The position numbers and the translations under genes were made by a program. A stretch of 64,000 nucleotides of DNA from Romanomermis culicivorax (taxonomy: Eukaryota; Nematoda; Enoplea; Mermithida; Mermithidae), in NCBI GenBank assembly GCA_963922205.1, contig CAWUHX010000227.1, positions 248,001 to 312,000 of the forward strand, read 5' to 3'. Under the pieces are notes generated by a model, which did not search any database, was not told where the DNA came from, and was given only the letters and a program-made list of their open reading frames with translations. This document shows, one piece after another, positions 43,427 through 54,500 of this stretch; the first letter of the stretch is position 1; each line of letters begins with the position of its first letter.

Positions 43427-45304
43427 TAGTGATGGACCGATGGCCAAAAATTTGCCATCGGCCGATGCCGATGCATCGGCCAGGGTCACCGATGGCATCG
43501 GCCGATGGCCGATTGCCGATGCATCGGCTGTAACATGTACAAAATGCAACCTGAAGTTGTTACACTCTAATAAATTTAAAATTATTATGAATTATTCACA
43601 AAGTTTTACTGATATTTTCAACATTCAATAATTAACAACATTTCATTCATCTAATTTGTCATCAACAACGGCATCTGTTGTACTACCTTCACTTTGATTG
43701 CTGAGTTCACTAGAAGCTTCTTCAACTTCAGCTTGTTTTTCCAGTTTGCACTATTGGATCCAATCTCAGCAATAAACGGGATCTTTTTCCACTTCTAACA
43801 TCTTTTGCTTTTTAAAATGATCATTCACTAGCTACTGACCCAATTGGAGCTGATAATAATTTCATGGAAAGCTAAAGAAATTTTTTTCATAATGAAACTT
43901 TTCTTCAACTGCACACTATTTTGACTCACATTAGCTAATTCTGGTTTTGTTGCAGCATTTTACTTCCATTATTCTAGTAATTTATTCCAAAACAATGGCT
44001 TTTGCTTGCTAAATTGTTGACATTGCATTTTTTTCGGGCTACAGCTCATTTTCAGATAAACTTGCAATGCCCAAATAGTGCCTGAAATTGGTCAGTTTTG
44101 TGTAAATGCTTGAATTATTTACATTAGTATTAATTGTGGCTTACTGAGAAAGTTTGGAGAATGAGTTTGAAGATTCATTCAAATTTTTGAACCATATTTT
44201 TAGAAAAGCGTTGATTTTGTTATTTTTGATCGACAACCATTCTAGCCAAAGCTATAGTCGTTTTTTCTTGACGTGCTTCTAAATAATGAAAGTGAAAAGT
44301 AAGTAGTATTTTAGATTTCACGATGTTTTGATAAACAATATATTATATAGAAATGAAAATTGGTGAGCATACTGACCTAACCCTTGACAATTTTTCGAGT
44401 GAAAAATTTACACTAAGGGCTTTATGTAAACAATTTTGACAACGATACTGATTTGTGTCACTTTTCTATTCGGAAGCATTTTATAAAAAACAGACTTTAG
44501 TTCAGCTTTGTCTTCTGCTTGAGGATCACAGAGAGCCTAAATTATTTAATTTTGATTTGTATGATCAATATGTGTTATATTTCAAATTTCAATCCATCCT
44601 TTTCAAATCCAGGATCTAGTAAGATGCCAAAGCATGAAGTCTATTGTCTTCAATGGGTTTAAAGTGGGCTCGATTATCATTTCTATAAAAATATTGATTC
44701 ATTTTCCCCGACAATTCCTCCTTTAATGAACCTTATCCAGGAAAGTTGAAATTGTGGATTGAGTGGCGTAAAGTTCTTACGATTCTTTAATTTATGTTTT
44801 TCAAAAAATTTAGGCACAAAATCTACCTTACGTTTCTTCAGCTATTTCTTCCAAAATACAGGCGTTTCTAGATTCATAGATTTTTACAGTTTCTGCAAAA
44901 GATTTTAACAAATTGACAAGCTGCAAAATTATAATTATCTAAGGTGTGGATACATTATACATGTATTAAAGTATATTCTTACCGCCGCAGCTAAAATATC
45001 CCATTCATAGCTTGTCAAATTCTTGTTATCTAGTTCATCAATGGCAACACAGGGCAAATATGCTAGACATTAAAACAACCATTTTCACAAAAAAATAATG
45101 TATTTAGTACTAAAGTAAGTGTAAAATATGTATGTGAACAATCTGTTTTTTAAGCATATGCACCTGCATTCATTGTAACAAAAAGTTGCCAAACAATCGG
45201 CCATCGGCCGATTATTTGCCAAAACATCGGCCGATGGCCGATGCCAGAAAAACGCAACAATCGGCCGATGCATCGGCCGATGCCGATGCATCAGTCCATC
45301 ACTA
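43427..45304 (-). mobile_element. Decayed autonomous-type hAT element, CATCGGCC end motif
   Basis: The left end is TAGTGATGGACCGATGGCC and the right end GATGCATCAGTCCATCACTA. Flanks TTTGGGAC (43419-43426 and 45305-45312) are an exact 8-bp duplication. ATCGGCCGATG and GCATCGGCC clusters fill both ends (43440-43530 and 45195-45295). The 1.65 kb interior contains minus-strand transposase remnants, including an intron. It lies between the converging RBM15-type and TAF13 genes. Confidence 0.94.
43643..45072 (-). pseudogene. Broken hAT transposase, C-terminal half
   Basis: Reading from the right: a segment LPCVAIDELDNK ... LTSYEWDILAAA ends at a GT donor (44983/44982). After a 62-bp intron the exon 44920-44832 reads LVNLLKSFAETVKIYESRN and ends at another GT. 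Further on, HFKPIEDNRLHALAS and, one frame over, LDPGFEKDG match the ALATLLDPRFK block of hAT transposases, with a frameshift between them. EALCDPQAEDKAEL follows, and an acidic tail ends at 43643. The N-terminal BED finger and first catalytic region are absent, so the gene is dead. Confidence 0.75.
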
Positions 45305-45312
45305 TTTGGGAC

Positions 45313-46170
45313 ATGGGTCTCCACCTCTCACGGCGTGGTGACCCCTAGTATTTTCCGCTAAAATAAATATTTGCACAAAACCTTGAAGAAAACTATCCGA
45401 CTGGAAATTTCTAGCATACCGTAGAACATCGGAAAATTCGCTAGTAAAAATCTTTACAATATAAAAGCAATGGCGAATAATTTTCAACAATCGGATTGTT
45501 TTTTCTTGCCAATTTACAATAGCTATACATGTAAAATACAAAAAATTGAACACTCCAATCAGCGCTCATAGCAACGATTAGAACAGCAACGAGGAAAATC
45601 TATGGGAGGTCAAAAAAATTTTAAACCACAAAAAGCGTATTATTCCATCCAAGTTTTGGCCATGAATTCGAAATTTTTTTTTAATTTTATTCCAAGGATA
45701 TTTTCCATTACATTCTCAGACAATGATTAATAGGATTCTAAGACTGTTGAAAAATTTTGAATGAGCAAACTAGATGTAAACATGGATCTGACCTTGTGAC
45801 AGCAATATAGAAGAATGGGGTGATGAAAACACAAATGTCCTTCATGGGTTAAAATTCTCGAAAATGTGTTGGGACATCCTGTTTCACGTCTGAGTTTTAT
45901 GAGAATATTTTGAGATAATATGACTCGAGGACCCGAAAACCATTCAGAAAAGCTAGAACTAGAATCCCTTACAGTTACTGAGTACCGAGAATTACAGATT
46001 TTCAGCTTCAAAAATAATTACACGAAAAATTTACGAGTGCACCTTCCTCAAAAGTGGAGATACAGTATTCCAATTCAAGTTTCTGAGGTGATCCCAATCA
46101 GATTTATCAAGTGATGTTGTCTACGTGCCCGCCTCAAAAAGTTGCTATCTAAACGATATCAAACCTTGTA
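45313..46170. other. Intergenic, 3' side of TAF13; no feature seen
   Basis: AT-rich anonymous DNA. It should contain the TAF13 3'UTR near 46100-46170. No repeat or coding exon is recognised here. Confidence 0.45.
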
Positions 46171-49100
46171 TCAATATTTGGCTTCATCGAACGCCTTTCT
46201 AGCTCTCCTCAGCTCCTCGTTCATGGTCAATAGGTCTTTAACTCGGCAATATTTTTTCGGATCGCGTCGTATCAAATACCAAACGTCTTCTAATTGTAAC
46301 TTACCCGTTTTTCCGACGTCTAAAGCTTTCGAAGTGAAATTTTTGATAAATTCCACTACAATTTCTTCCAATAGTTCGACGCTTTCCGTATAAGGTTGTT
46401 TATCGTCGCCGAAACCGTACATCATACACCGCAATTCTTTTAGGAAATGATGCCGTTTTTTGCCCGAATTATTATTCGACGTATTGTTGTGAGAAGTTCT
46501 GAAAAAGTTTCTATATTTTACATACAATTTTTCCTCATGAAGAATATTAATTTTTTGTTCGAACAAAAATTTTCTTGCTCTAAAATGCAACGAATCGGTC
46601 ACCAATCGATAGACCTTCTCGAAATGTTTTGGAAAATCTGACCCACAATATTGTCTACGTTTTTGACTGAGTTAGAGTTAATTGAGAAGATCTATTTGAC
46701 TTCCAACAGATTCTGTCAAATCACAATCTCACTATAGAAAAATCTATTCTTAGCAAACAAATCTTTTGATTCACAAGAATTAAATTTTTAACGCTCTGTC
46801 GCCATTCAGGAGACTCAGATTCGCCATAATTTTGAATTGAATATAAGTGTTTATCTAGATATTATGGAAAAAGCTTTGATGTTTCATTGAAATTTTAGAT
46901 GGAATGTGTCAAAGACGGCGTAGAAAATCAAAAAATTTGAGTTTTTTCTACCAAACATTGCGATAAAGTCAATAAGCTTAAAGAAAGAACGAAACTTTGC
47001 CAGATGAATCCGAATAATTTTACAGCGAGTGAACGCGTTTAAAAAATGGAAACAAGAAGTATACAACATATGCTCAAAGGCTGAATTCTGATCCAGATTC
47101 GGAATGAGAAAATTTGATTTACCTACAATCTATGCGCTAACTACCCTGATTTGGGACATAAAATAGCTAGAAAACCAAAACATTAGCTGGAAATCAATCT
47201 TTTTTACAAATTTAAGTAAACTGTCAAAAATACTGTACTGATTTTGAGCCCAGAAGACACAATCGATGTTCAAAAATCAAATATTGCAAAGCACCAGCAA
47301 AAACTTCTGCCACAGCATAGGCACTGCCATAATAAGCACCACAAAATTTATTTTTTGACGAAAATCTGAATATCTTGCAAATGTAAAAAATTCAGGTATT
47401 CAAAAATCAGAAATTTAATGATCAGCTTCATATTATCGTTAACATCTTGAAACATTGATAAACTTGATTTTGGCATTAGAACAAGTATCATACTGAAATT
47501 TTTCCAAACTCAGCCCGTGTTTGACATCCTACGTGGAGGCGCCTAGATAACACTGTTTTTAATTTATAACATGAAAATTTAATGTTAATTAAACGATCCC
47601 ATTAATTATGCCTATTATAAGAGGAGAAAGAACCAGAACAAGTTAAGCAATCAAAGTCAGTAAATTTTAAAATCAATGTTCTCAACTATGTCAACATGGT
47701 TTTCTAAATCCATGATTTCTTGTAAAATTTTCGAAAAACAAGTTTGAGCATCCAGTTATTTTGGGCGAGAGGTAGGAGAAGAAGGTCTCCTACTTGAGAC
47801 ACTCGACGCCCCCTGACCCAAAAAGAATCGTCAAATATTCCCACCTGAACCTTTTCGATGAGTTTTATGCATATATTTTGCATGAAAAACTTGCGGAGCC
47901 TTTTTTTACTCACCCACCCCATCCGATGAAAAGTCCGAGGACCCTCCAGGAAAATTCTTTTCGTGCATGTCTGGCGCAGATACAGTTTAGATTCTGGTTT
48001 GGTAAAAATGGAACATTTATTTTCAATTTTATGAAGAATCAATTGTAGAAAAAAACATGAAAATTAAATTTCGATCACTATCGCCTCGACAAGAAAAGAA
48101 TGCAATTTTCTACAGATCACTAAAAATTTTATTCACTTCCGATTTTTGGATTACTGCGAAAAACGAATCTGGATGAAATGTGCGCCAGAAAAAGTTCAAA
48201 ACCCGGATATCCATGTTTTTTGCACCGTCTTATATCCGGATATATCTGGATATTTTTAATGTTGTTTCCGAAGAGGTAAGGATAGAATACACTGGCACAG
48301 GTCGAAAACTTCCAGAAATTTTTGTCGAGGTTTCCCATTCGTTTCGGTAAAAAATTAACTTCGTTAAGAACTGAAATTGTGTTATTTTTCATTAAATTTT
48401 GTTTAATTTTTGAAAAATGAGCAATGTTCAATTGTAAATATCTTCAGAAATATTCTTTTTCTTTCGTTAATTTTTTAACGAAACGTCCTGGGAAGCCTTG
48501 ACAAAGATTTCTGAAGGTTTTCGACCTGTGCCCGTATATTCTATAAGAACAGATATTGGATTTGTGAAAGTTTTTCGATGAATTTTTTGCAATTTTTAAA
48601 AAATGTGAAATGGTCAATTTTGAATATCTCCATAAATGGTCTTTTTATTTTTTTAATTTTTTGCTGGGATTTGTAGGAGGATTTGGGGCACATGTGTGTA
48701 AATTTTGAGCCGTATCCCGCAGCTTCTTGTGGAGCAAGTGCTAAAAATATGCAAATTTTGAAATATAATTTTCAAAGTTTTTGACTTTAAAAGCATAGCT
48801 CGTAGACCGAGTGTGTTGTATTAATTTTCCATATGCACGCTAGGAGTGAGCATCATCTGCTCTACTTAATACAAAAAACCGCTTGGTGAAAGGTCAAAAA
48901 TACAGAGAGCTGCAGTTCTTTGAGTAAAAGTGGTCAATTTTGGTCAAATTCATAAATTTTCGAAACTTTGAATCTCGATATTTCAGCGAATTTTTGATTT
49001 TATGTAAAGCGGTTTGCACCATTGAACTCAGCGTTAAAAGTTATATACTATGTGTAAAAATCGCCCTATGTTATTTTTTGACGTGTCCGACGTTAGTACA

Positions 49101-51304
49101 TACTACGGTCGATGCTAACGGAAACTGACTCATAATACATTGGCTCACTACTGAACCTTTTGTTGTTTTGTTGTTGAAGCTTTGTGTCATAAATGCACAT
49201 AGGCTATTGGAAGGGTATTGGATTAATATACCCTGAAGGTCGAATTGAAGTTTTGCTATAGGCCCAGTTTCAGAAATTAAAGTACTGAAATATTGTCCAA
49301 AACTATAAATATAAGCAAAATATTTCTAAAGAAGATCAGATTGAGAATATGCTCAGCTGAAAGAGAGGTAAAGCTTGATCTGTTTGCTTCAACTAGATGT
49401 TAATAATCATTACTTTTCTCTAACAATACAAGCAAGAGATGTACACTTAAGCAATGCAATTATACCCAATCCTGGAAAAAATTGCTATGTGCTACATTTT
49501 GGACCCTTCCAATACCCTGAGATACCTCACCTCGTGCATGTATGCTTTGTGTAATAATATAGGGCGATTCCCAACTGAGCGAATTCCCAATTGAGCGATA
49601 GAGAATGTAATAACACTTCCTTCAGATATTCCTTCTTTCCCTTATATATTTTCTTTGTATGTATTTCTTTTTTCTTTCGTTGTGTGTGTTGCTTATGTTT
49701 TCGTTTATGTATGTTTTTGCATTTTCCTCTTTTATCTCTGCTTTTATTCATTTTCATTTTTTTGTCATTTACTTCTTTCTTTTTTACTCATGAAACAATA
49801 CACTACAAGTTACCATTTTCAATAACCATTGTCTCCTAAATAATTCTCCGGCACGCTATATTTCCTATTTAATTTTATTCTTTGTGATTTTTCTTCATTC
49901 TTACCTACTTTTCACCTTAGTTTTTTCCTTATACTTCTTTACCTTTCTCTTTTTCTATACTCGTGATTCTTTCTTTTTTTGTTATTTTTTCTGTCTTCCT
50001 TGCTGCTTTCTCTATCTTGCCTCCTCTTTCTTGTCACTTTTTAAAGTTTGTTTTCTTTTTCTAGTGCTTTTCCAGGTATTTTCACTTATTCTTAATGTGT
50101 TCATTTCTTGACGCTTCCTTTTTCTTGATGTTTTGTTTCTCCCAGCATTCTTTTGTTCATATTTCTATGAAGATTTTCACACTTACAAGGATGAAAGACA
50201 CAAGCATGCCGAAATGTTCAAGAATTATACGGGAGACTACGGTTATTTAAAATGACAACTTGTAATGTATTGTATCATGAGCAAAAAAAGAAAAAATTGG
50301 ATGACAAGAAGGAAGAAAATGAAAGAAGACACAGACAAAAAATAAAAATGCAAAAACATACATAAACAGGCAACACAGAACAAAAGAAAAAATAAATACA
50401 TACAAAGAAAGATACAAGGTAAAGAAAAAAACATGAAGAAAGTGTAACGAAATTCTCGATCGCTCGTTTGCAATCACCCACATGAGAATACCCCATAAGC
50501 ATATAACTCCTCAGTAACCTTTACTTCTTTTTTGAACAGTGGAAATATCCGGATATTTTTTCACATCCGGATACCCATTTTTCAAAATATCCGCCCGGAT
50601 ATCCGACACACATCACTAAAAATATAATAGTTCTTTAACATCCGGTAGCTATGTATCTTAGTTTTGTTATACATCGAATGAGCATTATTTCTAATTGGAA
50701 GATGACCTTGCTATGCAGATTCTAAAAATATAAACATCGTCAGAATCAGTTATTTTTAAAAGCTCGAAAACGTGATCTTCCTAAAATTCTAAAGTCTGAG
50801 CTACGAAAAGCCCAAGACAGAAAGAAAAAAATTCCCTTTGGAGTAAAATTTGATGCATTTTTTTAATCTTGACCATACGCGTCCACTTTGATTGAAACCG
50901 ACTGGATCATTTTGCGATAAACTAATCAAGAACAAAATTAGACAGTTAGAAAAGGTTCCAACCAAAAAAAGCGCCAATACATGCCGAAAAATTTCCAAAA
51001 AGCTGGACAAGTAGAATTGGTGTTTCAAAATCTAAAAGTAAACGTCCTACTCTGCGTTAGCGTTCGAAGTCCCGGCGCCGTCGGACGGATTGTTGTAAGC
51101 CGAAGCGGCGGCCACTACGGCGTCCAGAGCATCTTGTAAATGAGAATCGACAGCCGTCGATACATTCGTCGCACGATGACTGTGAGAATTTTTGCTGCTC
51201 ATTTCCATTTCTTCGTCCTCGACTTCCTCGCCGTCCAAATCGACGACACCCGACAATTCGTCGGACATGGTCAAAGAAACGTCTTTGTCGATATTATGGT
51301 CCAT
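46171..51304 (-). CDS. Taf13: TFIID subunit 13 (TAF13), two exons
   Basis: Exon 1 is 51304-51051 and exon 2 is 46498-46171; 582 nt, 193 residues, with a phase-compatible junction (GA|A). Exon 2 holds the histone-fold domain: LKELRCMMYGFGDD, then ESVELLEEIVVEFI, then EDVWYLIRRDPKKYCRVKDLL and the C terminus MNEELRRARKAFDEAKY (each under 22 residues and contiguous with the family pattern). TAF13 pairs with TAF11 inside TFIID in the nucleus and contributes to promoter binding by pol II machinery. The family is usually about 120-130 residues; here an acidic, Ser/Asn-rich N-terminal extension of about 85 residues is supplied by exon 1. Exon 2 is certain. Exon 1 is inferred from position, frame, phase and acidic character; an alternative short first exon inside the 4.5 kb intron cannot be excluded. 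Confidence 0.9.
46600..47760 (-). other. TAF13 intron, 3' part: no feature
   Basis: Anonymous AT-rich DNA. Short frames here have no family resemblance. Confidence 0.45.
47765..47985 (+). repeat. Dispersed repeat D, copy 3 (diverged), in the TAF13 intron
   Basis: CCCAAAAAGAATCGTCAAAT, CATATATTTTGCATGAAAAA, GATGAAAAGTCCGAGGACCC and AAATTCTTTTCGTGCATGTC correspond in order to blocks of copies 1 and 2. The sequence at 40285-40345 (CTGACCCAAAAAAATCGTC) is a fourth, partial relative. Confidence 0.65.
48190..48260. repeat. GGATATCC motif cluster
   Basis: CCCGGATATCCATG, TATATCCGGATATATC and TGGATATTTTT occur within 70 bp. A second cluster at 50538-50618 ends CCGACACACATCACTA, a hAT-like TAGTGATG end in reverse. 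The two could be remnants of one element or of two. Confidence 0.45.
49560..50495. repeat. Long inverted repeat (fold-back) in the TAF13 intron
   Basis: The arm 49590-49830 is pyrimidine-rich on the plus strand. The arm 50235-50465 is its purine-rich mirror: TTGTATGTATTT, TGTATGTTTTTGCATTTT, CATGAAACAATACACTACAAG on the left correspond to the reverse complements of AAATACATACAAAG, AAAAATGCAAAAACATACAT and CTTGTAATGTATTGTATCATG. The 400-bp spacer is also pyrimidine-rich. The Phe- and Cys-rich frames over both arms are artefacts. A foldback transposon remnant is the simplest reading. Confidence 0.7.
50538..50618. repeat. GGATATCC cluster with a hAT-like terminus
   Basis: Five GGATAT or ATATCC copies in 80 bp end at CACATCACTA (50618). 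The reverse complement, TAGTGATGTGTGTCGG, resembles the TAGTGATGGACCG terminus of 43427-45304. The partner end was not found. Confidence 0.5.
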
Positions 51305-51509
51305 GGCGTCGAAAAATTTAGATTTTCGATGGAATAACCTGACTTTTGGTCAAATCTCAATAGAAAAAACCATCAAAAATATCAAATTTTGCGTCAAAAA
51401 AATAAAAAAAAGAAGTTCGTCACTCGAATTTTCACACGAAAAAAAACAAAATTTCATTCATAAAATTTTATCAACAATCATCAACAACAATAAACATTAT
51501 AAAATTTGT

Positions 51510-54500
51510 TTACGAATCGTTACTTTTTTTATGTCGTTTAACTTTATGATCCTTTTTACCATTTTGTTGGGACTTATTCGGTCGTTTTTTGGCGGCGTTA
51601 TCTTTGTTCAACATTATACGATTTTCTTTCACGTATTCGTACATGCCCAAATTCCACCAAACTAATCTGAAAAATCGATTAGGATTACATTTGGCATGAT
51701 TTTCTATCAAAATTGATCGAATTTGTGATTTAATCGATTCGGCGTCGGCGATTTTAGCGTGAAAAATTGATTCTAACGCGTGTCGGCCCACCATATGGCA
51801 AACCATGTTAGGAATTGAGGGCTAAAAATGAAACTTAAATGTAAAGTACTAAACTGCAGTAATTTTTGAATAGTTATCTTTCGGATTACAAATTGGCTGT
51901 TACTTAATGCAAAACTATTCATTTTTCTGAGTTTTCAATAATTTTTTGACACATTAAAAAATTGATAAATTCTGATTCTTCTGCAACTCCCAGTTACGAG
52001 TTATGTAAAAAAATACTTTCTTTGGATGCAAGAACCAGTACATTTTATAACATAAATTATGCTCCCTACAGTAGAATTTTTTTTCGTCAACGCTAATTTG
52101 TACAAGCTGATCAAACGCTAAATTTGACCTAGTTGCAAATAAATTCGTCGCCAATTCTTCCAATTTTTTCACTGATGAGTATAAATAACGTCAATCAAAA
52201 TTTCAATTAGAAGGAATTTATGAGAACATTAGTCTTCTCCTGCCCTTCGGATTCTAGAAATTTTTTTAAAATTTGTCGGAAGCATAGTGGAGCTCTTTTA
52301 AACTTGGACCTAAAGTTTTTTCACTTGGAATGTGATAACGGATGAAGATGAAACTTCAGGACTAAAACCCGAACAACATGTTTTTATCGTTGTTGAAAAA
52401 AATTGTGACACTTATATTTTGATTACTGTAACGTATAGAATCTTAAACTGACTTTCATGAAGGTAATCTATCTGCAACGTAATGTATATACCTTTATCTT
52501 ATCGAACAATTTCAATTTTATGTCGTCTTTAACCTTCGTAGATAAGAATAAAACGTCGAAAACTCGACTGGCGGATTGTTGAAGAGCTAATGCGGCTAAA
52601 TGTTCGTCGTTCAAGGACAAAAATCTGTCGAGCAAGTCGTCAATATCGTCAAACTTTAGCAGATTGATGAGCAATACTGCTCCAGTTTTACGGATATGCC
52701 TCTAAGAAGAAAATTTGGAATGAGTATAGGCATACATGTAATTGGGGGGAGTGCTATTGGAATCCCCCCAGAAATCGTCGGCAATAAGGCTAGCCATTGG
52801 GCGACCCTCCAGCATTTTCGAATCCTATGGCTAGCCATAGGGTAGGCATAGGGACCCCATACTTTTGGTCGGAAACATTTTTTGACGAAAAATGTAAATT
52901 TTCTCGGCGCTCTGCGCCATGGTTTTTTAGTTTTCTGGACAAAAATTACTGTTCTTTAACTATTTTTCGAATTTTTTCCCCTTCACATACCCTCCCTAAA
53001 AATTTTGGGGATGAGCATAGGTTATAACCATACATGCACAAGGACAGGGGGTGGAATACAAAATTTTTTTTCATTCTTGATAATGAAAAAAAAGGTCTCA
53101 GAAAGTCTTCTAACATCCAAGCAGCATATTCTTCAACCTATATTAGTCAGATATATGAAAATATTTGCTTAGACAGCACTTTTTAAAGGTTCCATGTTAC
53201 TTCTTTGGAAATGATTTGTTTAGAAAAATTGTCAAACTACAACGTCATTTCCATTTTTATGACGACTTTTTTTCTCTCTTGCTTATTTTCCTTCGTCATG
53301 TTCTCAATCATTGCTGGAAAAGTTAAATCTGCTGGGGGTCAAACCCCCCCCCCCCACGTGCATGTATGGTTATAACTACAACCATCTGTGAGGTAAGAAA
53401 AAAACAATGTCTACATTAAAAACACGGAAGTATGGTGGAAATGACGAAAGCGTATCTTACCGTATCCAACTTCTTTTTATCGTCTAAAAATTTGATCAAT
53501 TCCGGCTCATCCATCAAGAATACAATTGCCAAAATGCTCAAATTCCTGTTTTCTTCCGAAACTTTCAACGATTTATATAGTTTCTAAAAGTTTTAAAGTT
53601 CCAATTATTCATCGAGTTGTAAGCGTACCAACTTACCTCCAATAATTCTTTTTGCATATAATTGCTTTGGGCTGATGCTCTGGTCATGCATGCTGGAATA
53701 GAGAATTTCTTTTCCGTCCATAATTGATCCCAGATAGGTAAAAGTTTTGTGAACATATCGGCGCACTAAATAGAGAAAATATGGTTCAGGTTTCAAAGCA
53801 TAGAATAGAGTAAATATATGCTAAACATGCACGTGAATATAGCAAAAATATTTTCACGTTTCGTTATTTCTCGATTTTCGATACAAATCTATATTTTCAA
53901 ATTCGTGATCAACAAAACTTTTAACTTAACATTAAAATAAATTCTTTAAATTGACTCTATTTTTCGATGCGAACAAACATACTCTTACAATGGTTTGGCT
54001 GCGGCAATTTTCCAATAACCGTTTTACGATACAATTAGAACATTCGTTGGATAACATTTCGAGTAGATTAGCCGAACAATGAGCGTTGTAAAATTTTTCG
54101 AAAGTCGAGTCGTCGCAATATACTATGATCGTTTCGTACATTCTCGGCGAAGGACAATCGGCGGCTTGGAAATTCGACATCACCGTTCTAAAAAATCGGT
54201 AAAAATGGTAAATTGGAAGAATCGTTCAAGGAACAATATCGCTTCATTTTTCCGTTTTGAAAAATTAAATTTTTTTACCTCGAACGTAAATTTACAATCG
54301 GAAAAATTTCGAAATTTTGAAGTTTAAGGACTGAAATTCACATTTTTTACTTTTTTCATCTTGCAACTACAAAAAATGTCATAAAATCTGTTCACCGTGA
54401 ACTCTAACATCTGCTCACTTAGTATCAGCAGCAACAACCGATTCGCTGAATTGCTCGAAATGACCCGTTCTAGCGTAAGCAGCGTCCAACTCCAAAAATG

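Noticed and set aside
46499..46605. Using the in-frame upstream ATG of exon 2 as the TAF13 start
   Set aside because: The extra residues are encoded by the intron side of a good acceptor (TTTTTCAG), while the spliced model joins in phase to an acidic exon with its own ATG.
49591..50502. Phe/Cys/Leu-rich frames that look like membrane proteins
   Set aside because: They are read from the pyrimidine-rich strand of the inverted repeat; both arms give the same artefact.
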